From JAQBGV01 sp032128395 (GTDB taxonomy: Bacteria; Planctomycetota; UBA8108; UBA1146), in NCBI GenBank assembly GCA_032128395.1, contig JAQBGV010000130.1:1-27446 (forward strand): DNA of 27,446 nt, given 5' to 3'. The notes under the pieces are model-generated. The model was given only the letters and a program-made list of their open reading frames with translations, did not search any database and was not told the origin of the DNA. The translations under genes were made by a program, and so were the position numbers. This document shows positions 1-6,263 of this stretch, in pieces. Within the stretch, counting starts at the first letter, position 1, and the number at the start of each line of letters is the position of its first letter.

Positions 1-686
1 TCGGGGACGAGGACCGCGAAGAGTTCTTCGCGAAGGTCGACCCCGTGCTCTCCGAACGGACCTGGGAGCCCCTGGGTGATCTCGAGCGATTCTTCCCCGA
101 TGAGCCTGCCGAGGTTGCACAGCGTCGCCGTGAGGAGCGGATGGTGGTCTCGATCCCGCGGATGATCGTCGGGTTCAAGGACGTGCATCCGGGGATCGCC
201 GGTCCGCAGCTGCTGCGGCGCGAGCTCGCGGCGGACATCCTCCTCGAGCTGGTGTTCGGGCAAGCGACCGAGTTCTATCGGCACCTGTACGAGAAACAGC
301 TGATCGACGATGGATTCCACGGTTCGCACAGTTCGCTCGCGGACGTCGGGCACTCGATCATCGGCGGCGAGACCCCCGACCCCGATCGGCTCGAGGGAGA
401 GATCCTTCGCGAGATCGAGCGGGTCCGCCGCGATGGGGTCGCAGTAGAAGACTTCGAACGTCAGAAGCGCGCGGTGATGGGGAGCTTCATCCGCTACTTC
501 AACTCCCTCGAATTCACCGCGAACAACTTCTGCGGATACCAGTTCCTCGGCATCGATCTTCTCGACATCATCGATGCGCTCCACTCCCTCGAACTCTCCG
601 ATCTCGATCGCCTCTGTCAGGAGCACCTCGATCCGGAGCGAGTCGCGACCTCGGTCATCCTGCCCAAGGAGGGAGCGGTCTCGTGA
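1..686 (+). CDS. M16 family peptidase-like protein, C-terminal part (5' end outside window)
   Basis: The reading frame is open from base 3, so the gene starts upstream of the window; the GTG at 45 is only an internal codon. The visible ~228 residues look like the C-terminal M16B half of YmfH/YmfF-type insulinase-like proteins: a helix-rich stretch with the pattern RELAADILLELVFG, then YRHLYEKQLID, a Gly/His segment, and FERQKRAVMGSFIRYFNSLE. No HxxEH zinc site is visible, as expected for the C-terminal, usually inactive half. It ends in a GTGA overlap with the downstream symporter gene, so the two are probably co-translated. Homologues of this type are often annotated as associated with EF-P modification in Firmicutes, and an efp gene lies two genes downstream here. 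Whether that is functional is inference. Family assignment is fairly secure; substrate unknown. Confidence 0.75.
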   Translation, partial: GDEDREEFFAKVDPVLSERTWEPLGDLERFFPDEPAEVAQRRREERMVVSIPRMIVGFKDVHPGIAGPQLLRRELAADILLELVFGQATEFYRHLYEKQLIDDGFHGSHSSLADVGHSIIGGETPDPDRLEGEILREIERVRRDGVAVEDFERQKRAVMGSFIRYFNSLEFTANNFCGYQFLGIDLLDIIDALHSLELSDLDRLCQEHLDPERVATSVILPKEGAVS

Positions 687-2284
687 ACGGCGCCGAGGGG
701 GGGAAGAAGGGCGGGCTCAAGCTCCACTGGATCATCCTGATCTGCATGGGGGTCGGGATCGGGATCGGTACCCTGATCCAGACGCTGACTGTCGGGCCGG
801 GGTCGATCGGGGCGAAGTTCGAAGACCATGCGGGCGGCGTGCGGGTCGTCGCGATCGACAACAACCTTCTCCCCAAGGGCCGCGCGAACTCACAGCGACT
901 CGCGGAGGGAGACGTCCTCACCGCGCTCGTCCTCGACCGAGATGTGGAGGATCGCGAGAAGCGATTCCCGATCGAGAGTGCCGAGGGGTTCCTCGCGACC
1001 CTCACCGAAGTCGGCTACGGGATGGTGGCGAGCCTCGAATGCGCCTCGGGTGCGCGGCGCACGGTCCAGATCGCGCTCGAGCCTACCTCGTCCCGCAACG
1101 GCTGGATCGAGCCGTTCCGCTTCATCGCGGACCTCTTCATGCGGCTCTTGAAGATGCTGATCGTCCCGATCGTGCTCACCTCGATCATCAGTGGGGTCGC
1201 GGGTCTCGGCTCGGGGAGCGACTTCGGACGACTCGGTCGTCGCACCATGGTGTACTACGTCACGACCTCGCTCCTCGCCGCCGCTCTCGGCCTCTTCCTC
1301 GTGAACCTGATCGGTCCGGGGGTCGGCGCCGATCTCGGACTCAGTGTCGATGCCGACTTCGGGGACGAAGAGCAGTCGCTCTGGGGAATCTTCCTGCGCA
1401 TGGTTCCGGAGAACATCTTCTCGGCGTTCTCCGAGAACGGTCAGATGCTCCAGATCATCTTTTTCGCGATCCTCTTCGGATACTTCATCACCCGGGCCAA
1501 CCCGGAGTCCCGCGAGCTCCTGACGAAGTTCGTCCAAGCAGCGTTCGAGGTGATCCTGGCGCTCGCTCGTTTTGTGATGTTGACGATTCCGGTCGGGGTG
1601 CTCTGCCTGCTCGTCAAGGTGGTCGGGGAGACCGGATTCGGGGTGTTCCGACCGCTCGCGATGTACATGGTGGTCGTCTTCCTCGCTCTGGTGATCCACG
1701 CAGGGGTGGTGCTCCCCCTGCTCTTGCGGTTCGTCGGCCGGGTGAACCCGCTACAGTGGGCGAAGGCGATGAGCCCGGCCCTGTTGACCGCGTTCTCGAC
1801 CAGCTCGTCGTCGATGACTCTCCCGGTGACCCTCGAGACGATCGAGGAGCGGGGGAAGGTCTCGAACAAGGTGACCAGCTTCGTCGCGCCCCTCGGCTCG
1901 ACCGTCAACATGGACGGGACCGCGCTGTACGAGTGCATCGGGGTGGTCTTCCTCGCGCAGTACTACGCCTCGGCGGGGGGCTTCGAGTTCACCTTCGAAA
2001 TGCAGGTGAAGGTGGTGATCGCTGCCCTCCTCGCCTCGATCGGCGCGGCGGGGATCCCGTCGGCGGGAATCGTGATGATGCTGACGATCCTCAGCACCCT
2101 GCACCTGCCCCTCGAGGGCGCGGCACTGATCCTCGCGGTGGACCGCCCCCTCGATATGTGCCGCACCGTGGTCAACGTGTGGAGCGACACCTGTGGGACC
2201 GCGATCATCGCGGCGCGGGAGGGGGAGATCCCGCTCGCTGGGATTCCCCCCCCCGCTCCACCCGTACCCGCCGACGTGACTTGA
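683..2284 (+). CDS. Dicarboxylate/amino acid:cation symporter (DAACS) with PDZ-like insert after TM1
   Basis: A 533-residue inner-membrane secondary transporter of the sodium- or proton-coupled glutamate/dicarboxylate (GltP/DctA/Glt) family. Family signatures are all present: the serine-rich hairpin STSSSSMTLPVT (372-383), NMDGT (409-413) and the last-helix motif DRPLDMCRTVVNV (487-499). It is about 100 residues longer than typical members because TM1 (about 14-35) is separated from the next helix by an extracytoplasmic segment at about 48-134. That segment has a PDZ-like pattern: a beta strand VRVVAI, then LAEGDVLTALV, a helix, and a closing VASLECASGARRTVQIALEP. The GTG start overlaps the previous stop (GTGA). 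The substrate cannot be read from sequence; the PDZ call is by pattern only. Confidence 0.9.
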   Translation: MNGAEGGKKGGLKLHWIILICMGVGIGIGTLIQTLTVGPGSIGAKFEDHAGGVRVVAIDNNLLPKGRANSQRLAEGDVLTALVLDRDVEDREKRFPIESAEGFLATLTEVGYGMVASLECASGARRTVQIALEPTSSRNGWIEPFRFIADLFMRLLKMLIVPIVLTSIISGVAGLGSGSDFGRLGRRTMVYYVTTSLLAAALGLFLVNLIGPGVGADLGLSVDADFGDEEQSLWGIFLRMVPENIFSAFSENGQMLQIIFFAILFGYFITRANPESRELLTKFVQAAFEVILALARFVMLTIPVGVLCLLVKVVGETGFGVFRPLAMYMVVVFLALVIHAGVVLPLLLRFVGRVNPLQWAKAMSPALLTAFSTSSSSMTLPVTLETIEERGKVSNKVTSFVAPLGSTVNMDGTALYECIGVVFLAQYYASAGGFEFTFEMQVKVVIAALLASIGAAGIPSAGIVMMLTILSTLHLPLEGAALILAVDRPLDMCRTVVNVWSDTCGTAIIAAREGEIPLAGIPPPAPPVPADVT

Positions 2285-2320
2285 GGACCGAGATTCCAGC
2301 CGGATATCCCGCTGGCGCTC

Positions 2321-2350
2321 TGGTCGGACTCGCGGGGAGGATGCTACCCT
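2321..2350 (+). promoter_or_regulatory. Possible promoter for efp
   Basis: TGGTCG (2321-2326) and TACCCT (2345-2350) are 18 bp apart, resembling weak -35/-10 elements, about 80 bp before the efp start. Both hexamers deviate from consensus, so this is tentative. Confidence 0.25.
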
Positions 2351-2383
2351 CTCGGCAGAATTTTCCCATTCCGACCCTGTGCC

Positions 2384-2404
2384 CCGCCGGGCCCCGTCCG
2401 GCGG
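2384..2404 (+). promoter_or_regulatory. Hairpin in the efp leader
   Basis: CCGCCGG (2384-2390) and CCGGCGG (2398-2404) form a perfect 7-bp stem with a 7-nt loop between the symporter stop and the efp start. No T-run follows, so it is not a standard intrinsic terminator; a leader structure is as likely. Confidence 0.35.
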
Positions 2405-2431
2405 AGGCTCCCGAGAGAGGAAGCCGAGCTG

Positions 2432-2998
2432 ATGGGCATCCCGGCCAGCCAGATCAAACGCGGTCAGGTCATCGAGTTCGAGAGCGACCTGTGGGTCGTC
2501 GTCTCGTTGACGCACGTCAAGCTCTCGAAGGGGGGCGGGGCGATGCAAGCGAAACTCAAGAACCTGGTCCGCGGCGACCACATCGAGAATCGGTTCCGCT
2601 CGAGCGACAAGGTCGAAGTCGCCTACCTCGACAAGAAGACTTGCGAGTATCTCTACCCCGAGGGGGAGATGTTCGTCTTCATGGACACCGACGACTACGA
2701 GCAGTTCCGACTGCACAAAGAGTTCGTCGGCGAGCAGATGCCCTACGTCAAGCACAACGAGACCGTGGTCGTGACCTTCTACGAGGGGAAGCCGATCGCG
2801 GTCGATCTCCCCGCCACGGTGACGCTCCAGATCACCGACACCGAACCGGGGTTCAAGGGGGACTCCGTGAGCAACGTGTTCAAGCCCGCGACGCTCGAGA
2901 CCGGGCTCGAGACGAAGGTACCCAACCACATCGTGGTGGGGGACTCGGTGAAGATCTCGACGGACACCGGAGAGTTCCTCGAGCGGGCGAGCAGCTAG
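2432..2998 (+). CDS. efp: Elongation factor P
   Basis: The 188-residue protein matches EF-P over its whole usual length (three beta-barrel domains). EF-P binds the ribosome between P and E sites and relieves stalling at polyproline stretches. The N-terminal KOW-like domain reads QIKRGQVIEFESDLWVVV. The loop that carries the modified lysine aligns without gaps to the E. coli loop and places a lysine at residue 33 within LSKGGGA; the usual proline two residues before it is leucine here. The C-terminal domain ends with GDSVKISTDTGEFLERA, the expected EF-P terminus. The ATG has GAGAGGAAG upstream as ribosome binding site. No EpmA or EpmB modification gene is in the window, so the type of lysine modification is unknown. 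Confidence 0.97.
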   Translation: MGIPASQIKRGQVIEFESDLWVVVSLTHVKLSKGGGAMQAKLKNLVRGDHIENRFRSSDKVEVAYLDKKTCEYLYPEGEMFVFMDTDDYEQFRLHKEFVGEQMPYVKHNETVVVTFYEGKPIAVDLPATVTLQITDTEPGFKGDSVSNVFKPATLETGLETKVPNHIVVGDSVKISTDTGEFLERASS

Positions 2999-3021
2999 GA
3001 GGCTGTCGGAGAGCACGGCCC

Positions 3022-3660
3022 ATGACCCCGTTCGACCGCGCACTCGGTCGCCTCATCACCACGCTCCGCGCCCCTGGGCCGAGAGCACTCTTCAACCCCT
3101 ACCGCGACCGTGACGTTGCCCTCGACCTCGCCGCCGCCACCAGCCGCCGCACCGCGAACCTCCGCGCCTACTTGCACGCACACGAAGGCGCGCGCTACGT
3201 GCTCCTCGGCGAGGCGGCGGGGTACAACGGCTGCAGGTTCTCCGGGATCCCTTTCACCGGGGAAGACCTGCTCGTCGGCGACGACCCGCTCCCGTGGACC
3301 GAGGACTACCGGCTCGCCCGATCGAGTGCGGGAAAATCGCTCCGGCAGGAACACTCCGCACGTATCGTTTGGGAGGGGATCCGCGACCGGCGCGATTGCG
3401 TGCTCTGGAACACGGTCCCGTGGCACCCGCACCGCCCCGGGGAGCCGCTGTCGAATCGCCGTCCGAACCGTGGCGAGATCGATGCGGGACTCGCGCTCCT
3501 CCCCAACTTCCTCGCACTGTTTCCCGACGCGACGCCGGTGGCGGTCGGTCGGATCGCGGAGGAGGGGCTCGGCCAGATCGGGATCACGGCGAGCTATGTC
3601 CGTCACCCGTCGATGGGCGGGAAGCGGAAATTCCTCGCGGGAGTCGCTGCGCTTCGCTGA
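3022..3660 (+). CDS. Uracil-DNA glycosylase superfamily protein
   Basis: A 212-residue soluble protein. Visible motifs: LFNPY near residue 23, LGEAAGYNGCRFSGIPFTGE (the glycine-rich GExxG-type motif of uracil-DNA glycosylase-like folds), LWNTVPWHPH (water-activating/base-pocket region with an asparagine) and a C-terminal VRHPSMGGKRKF corresponding to the HPS-type loop that inserts into DNA. No four-cysteine iron-sulfur pattern is present, so it is not a family 4/5 enzyme. It likely excises damaged bases or is a divergent member. The ATG at 3022 lies 23 bp after the efp stop; a much longer reading frame through efp in this phase is spurious. MutY, another base-excision glycosylase, is encoded nearby on the other strand. 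Confidence 0.8.
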   Translation: MTPFDRALGRLITTLRAPGPRALFNPYRDRDVALDLAAATSRRTANLRAYLHAHEGARYVLLGEAAGYNGCRFSGIPFTGEDLLVGDDPLPWTEDYRLARSSAGKSLRQEHSARIVWEGIRDRRDCVLWNTVPWHPHRPGEPLSNRRPNRGEIDAGLALLPNFLALFPDATPVAVGRIAEEGLGQIGITASYVRHPSMGGKRKFLAGVAALR

Positions 3661-3711
3661 GGATCTCGAGAGTGTGGGGATCTCGAGAGTGTGGGGACCT
3701 CGAGAGTGTGG
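3661..3711. repeat. Three tandem 17-bp repeats
   Basis: The unit GGATCTCGAGAGTGTGG occurs at 3661-3677 and 3678-3694 exactly, and at 3695-3711 with one change (T to C). The array starts at the first base after the stop codon of the preceding gene. Confidence 0.9.
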
Positions 3712-3722
3712 AGCCAGTCCCC
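3711..3722. repeat. REP-like motif fragment, shared with the palindrome at 24.5 kb
   Basis: GAGCCAGTCCCC at 3711-3722 is identical to 24488-24499, part of the long inverted repeat at 24463-24555. A shared 12-mer is unlikely by chance in a window of this size, so this may be the remnant of the same repeat family. Confidence 0.4.
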
Positions 3723-3735
3723 AGCCACGCGCCGG

Positions 3736-4281
3736 TCAGCGCAGCTTTCGATCCGGGTAGATCTCTTCGATCGCAAGACCGCGCAGCTGTTCGGACGAGG
3801 GTTCCATCCGATCGAGGTGGCCTCGCAAGATGTTCGTGCGGCCCTCGCCGAGACGTCCCTTCACCCGGTCGGTGTAGTAACGCGGGATCTGCGAGTAGTT
3901 CCCCCGGGCGGCGGCCTCCGCCAGTTCTTGGAGTTCTTCCCGGACCTGATGAGGATCGCGTCCAGCGACGAAGCGGTCGCGCATCTCCTCGATCTCATCG
4001 TCGTCGAAGTGTTCCTTCAGCCAATCTCGCAGCGACTCCAGTTCGCTCCGCTGCGTCCGGGGGAGCTCGTTCAGTTTGACGAGCTGAACCTGCTCCGCGG
4101 AGGCGGTTCTACTCTCCCAGACCCCGTGCAGTTGGAGACTCACCATGGGGATCGCGAACATCGCGAGAACGATGGCAAGAGTGATCGGCAGAACGAGGCG
4201 CCGGAGGGCGCGTGATCTGCGGGAGCGGCGTCGTCGGGTGGGCGAGGAATAGTCCTCGTGCCTCATGAAATCCTGGTGCAT
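3736..4281 (-). CDS. Hypothetical single-pass membrane protein
   Basis: The predicted 181-residue protein has an Arg-rich N-terminus (RRRRSRRSRALRR), one hydrophobic segment at about 29-48 (LVLPITLAIVLAMFAIPMV), and a charged, helical, probably periplasmic remainder with acidic stretches (EHFDDDEIEEMRDRF) and a basic C-terminus. No conserved domain is recognised. I chose the ATG at 4281 because GAGGGGAA precedes it; the ATG at 4266, with AGGA upstream, is equally possible and would remove five residues. A longer extension is open but lacks the character of a translated N-terminus. It lies downstream of mutY on the same strand with a 140-bp gap, so it may share its transcript. Confidence 0.6.
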   Translation of the reverse strand: MHQDFMRHEDYSSPTRRRRSRRSRALRRLVLPITLAIVLAMFAIPMVSLQLHGVWESRTASAEQVQLVKLNELPRTQRSELESLRDWLKEHFDDDEIEEMRDRFVAGRDPHQVREELQELAEAAARGNYSQIPRYYTDRVKGRLGEGRTNILRGHLDRMEPSSEQLRGLAIEEIYPDRKLR

Positions 4282-4421
4282 TTCCCCTCTTCTCCCCTGC
4301 TTCGAGGATCCCGAGGGGGATCGACGGACAGGGTCCATCCACAGGCTACGATGGGGGTGGCAGAGTCGGCGAATCGGGGGAGTTCGACTCGGGCCCGAAA
4401 ATAGGGACGGGAGAACGGCCC

Positions 4422-5498
4422 CTACCGCCCCGTTCCCCACCCCGCCGACACGATCTTCCGAAAGAGCGCGGCCAAGCGACCGACCTCTCCCGGTCCGATC
4501 GCCTCCGCCCCTGCCAACTCCAGTGTTCCCGTGAACCGGACGGGGTGAATCTTCAATCGGCGGTGCGTGATCGAGTGCCGGACCACCGGGAGACTCTCGC
4601 CCCCACCAGGAGTGCGCCCCGTGAGTCCGCGGAGGACCCGAACCGCCACGCGGCGTCGATCGGACGCCGTGCCCTCTTCGACCCGCGAGAGCGGCAGCCC
4701 ACGATGGCCGGGGAGCAGCTCTTCGTCATCGCCGCGGGGGACGACCCAGAAACGCTCCCCGTCGCCGACCAGAACGGCGACCCAGTGTTGGGTTTCGGGA
4801 TCTCTGCGGGCGCGCGGGGGGGGGAACGCCTCGGGAGTGTCGAGTGAGCGGGCGACGCAGCTCGACTCGATCGGGCACTCCCCGCAGCGCGGTGCGCGAG
4901 GGAGACAGACCATCGCGCCGAGCTCCATCATCGCCTGGTTGTGGTCGCCGGGATCCGCTGGGTCGAGGGCATTCTCGGCCGCGAGCCGCACGGCTCGGCG
5001 AGCTTCTCCGCGCTTCGGATCCCCGGCGATTCCACCGTGCCGACAGAGGACGCGCTCGACGTTGCCATCGATCACCGGGGTGGGCTGGTCGAACGCGATG
5101 CTCCCGATCGCCGCCGCGGTGTACTCGCCGATCCCCGGCAGGGCGCGCAACGACTCGAGGGTCGAGGGGAATTTCCCATCGTGCTGGTCGACGACCATCG
5201 CGGCGGCGTGACGAAGATTGCGGCCGCGCGAGTAGTAGCCGAGCCCGGCCCACAGTTCGAGAACCTCATCCTCGGAGGCGGTGGCGAGGGAGCCGACGGT
5301 CGGGAATCTCCCGAGAAAGCGCTCGTAGTAGCGGATCACGGACTGTACGCGCGTCTGTTGCAGCATCACTTCGGAGAGCCAGATCGCGTACGGATCGCGC
5401 GTGTGGCGCCAGGGGAGGTCGCGGCGGTGATCGCGGTACCAACGGCCGAGAGGGGTGGGAATCGCGCGCGGGTCGCCGCGGGGCCGAGATCTCGACAT
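4422..5498 (-). CDS. mutY: A/G-specific adenine glycosylase MutY
   Basis: The 358-residue protein removes adenine mispaired with 8-oxoguanine. Catalytic elements are intact: the glutamate in LSEVMLQQT (E43), the helix-hairpin-helix LPGIGEYTAAAIG (120-132), the catalytic aspartate in VIDGNVERVL (D144), and the iron-sulfur cysteines C198-x6-C205-x2-C208-x5-C214. A C-terminal NUDIX-like domain follows, with WVVPRGDDEELLPGHRGLP and HSITHRRLKIHPV, which in MutY reads the 8-oxoG strand. I start at the ATG at 5498, preceded by GCGGAAC, because the homologous N-terminus begins just after it; the frame stays open much further upstream in other genes' territory. It is divergent from the selenoprotein gene at 5625. 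Confidence 0.96.
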   Translation of the reverse strand: MSRSRPRGDPRAIPTPLGRWYRDHRRDLPWRHTRDPYAIWLSEVMLQQTRVQSVIRYYERFLGRFPTVGSLATASEDEVLELWAGLGYYSRGRNLRHAAAMVVDQHDGKFPSTLESLRALPGIGEYTAAAIGSIAFDQPTPVIDGNVERVLCRHGGIAGDPKRGEARRAVRLAAENALDPADPGDHNQAMMELGAMVCLPRAPRCGECPIESSCVARSLDTPEAFPPPRARRDPETQHWVAVLVGDGERFWVVPRGDDEELLPGHRGLPLSRVEEGTASDRRRVAVRVLRGLTGRTPGGGESLPVVRHSITHRRLKIHPVRFTGTLELAGAEAIGPGEVGRLAALFRKIVSAGWGTGR

Positions 5499-5529
5499 GT
5501 TCCGCTGGCGCTCCACGCGCCCCCCTCTC

Positions 5530-5558
5530 GTGACTCGGAGAGGACATTCCACTAGATT
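5530..5558 (+). promoter_or_regulatory. Promoter of the AhpD-like selenoprotein gene
   Basis: GTGACT (5530-5535) and TAGATT (5553-5558) are separated by 17 bp. The -10-like hexamer is in an unusually AT-rich spot for this sequence and leads into a 67-bp leader. Confidence 0.45.
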
Positions 5559-5584
5559 GAAGGTTCGGGGAGAACAGAACCTTC
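5559..5584. promoter_or_regulatory. Inverted repeat next to the promoter (possible operator or leader hairpin)
   Basis: GAAGGTTC (5559-5566) and GAACCTTC (5577-5584) are perfect inverted arms with a 10-bp spacer, directly after the putative -10 box. The position fits a repressor or redox-regulator operator, or a stem in the mRNA leader. Confidence 0.45.
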
Positions 5585-5624
5585 CGGTGAGTTCACCACC
5601 TCCCCGCGATGGGAGAGTGAGCCG

Positions 5625-6179
5625 ATGGCGTGGATCCACCAGGTCCCCGAGGAAGAAGCGACCGGCGAACTCGCCCGGATCTACACCGGCGCGAGGGGCC
5701 GCGCCGGTGGCGTCGCGAACATCTTGCGAGTGATGTCCCAGCGTCCCCGCCTCCTCGGCACCTTCATCCAGTTCTACGTGCAGCTGATGAAGGGGGAGAC
5801 CGAACTCCCCTCCCGCGAGAAGGAACTCCTCGCCACCGTCACCAGCGAGGTCAACGACTGCTTCTACTGAAAGGAGTCCCACGGGGAGGACTTCCGCTCC
5901 CAGGGTGGGAGCGACGACCAGGTAGCGGCGGCGAAGACCGGATGGCAAGACTCGGAGGCACTGTTCAGCGACCGGGAGCGTGCGCTGCTCGGGTTTGCTG
6001 AGAAGCTCACGAGGACCCCGGGCCGCATGAAGCCGGATGACCTCGAGCCGCTGCAGAGCGCCGGACTCTCCGAAGGGGCGATTCTCGAAGCGGTCCATGT
6101 CATCGGGTACTTCAACCACATCAATCGGGTGGCGGATGCGCTGGGGGTCGACCCCGAGGGGTTCATGATGGGGGAGTAG
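5625..6179 (+). CDS. AhpD-like peroxidase-related selenoprotein (CxxU), TGA at 5868-5870 read as selenocysteine
   Basis: Conventional translation stops at the TGA after 81 residues, but the frame continues to a TAG at 6177 and yields 184 residues, the normal length of the carboxymuconolactone-decarboxylase/AhpD 'peroxidase-related enzyme' family. The TGA falls exactly on the second cysteine of the family's CxxCxxxH active site: NDC79-F-Y-U82-K-E-S-H86. Residues after it look fully family-like (LFSDRERALLGFAEKLT, AGLSEGAILEAVHVIGYFNHINRVADALG). A SECIS-like hairpin lies at 5895-5913. AhpD-type enzymes use the Cys pair to reduce peroxides or related oxidants, and Sec would raise reactivity. The ATG at 5625 is preceded by GGGAGAG. 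A nonsense mutation is possible but fits poorly with the precise position and hairpin. Confidence 0.9.
5895..5913 (+). promoter_or_regulatory. Candidate bacterial SECIS hairpin for the TGA at 5868
   Basis: CGCTCCC (5895-5901) and GGGAGCG (5907-5913) form a perfect 7-bp stem with loop AGGGT. The loop begins 31 nt after the TGA and has G in its second position, within the range I recall for bacterial SECIS elements. A competing hairpin GGGAG (5884-5888)/CTCCC (5897-5901), loop beginning 18 nt after the TGA with G first, is the alternative. Confidence 0.7.
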
Positions 6180-6212
6180 GCACCCCAATTGCGGTGCAGA
6201 CCCCTCGCCGCG

Positions 6213-6241
6213 TTGTCGCCACAGCCCCCGAGGACTAGACT
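6213..6241 (+). promoter_or_regulatory. Promoter for the coiled-coil/NHL/VWA operon
   Basis: TTGTCG (6213-6218) and TAGACT (6236-6241) are 17 bp apart, 22 bp before the ATG at 6264. It is the best sigma-70-like match upstream of this gene cluster. Confidence 0.45.
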
Positions 6242-6263
6242 CTATCGGCGGGCTCGTCTCCAC

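Noticed and set aside
2384..2404. Intrinsic terminator for the symporter gene
   Set aside because: The hairpin is good but no T-run follows, so it is listed only as a leader hairpin.
574..3021. Very long plus-strand reading frame running through the symporter and efp genes
   Set aside because: It is an Arg/Pro-rich shadow typical of GC-rich DNA; only its last 212 codons (from 3022) form a real protein.
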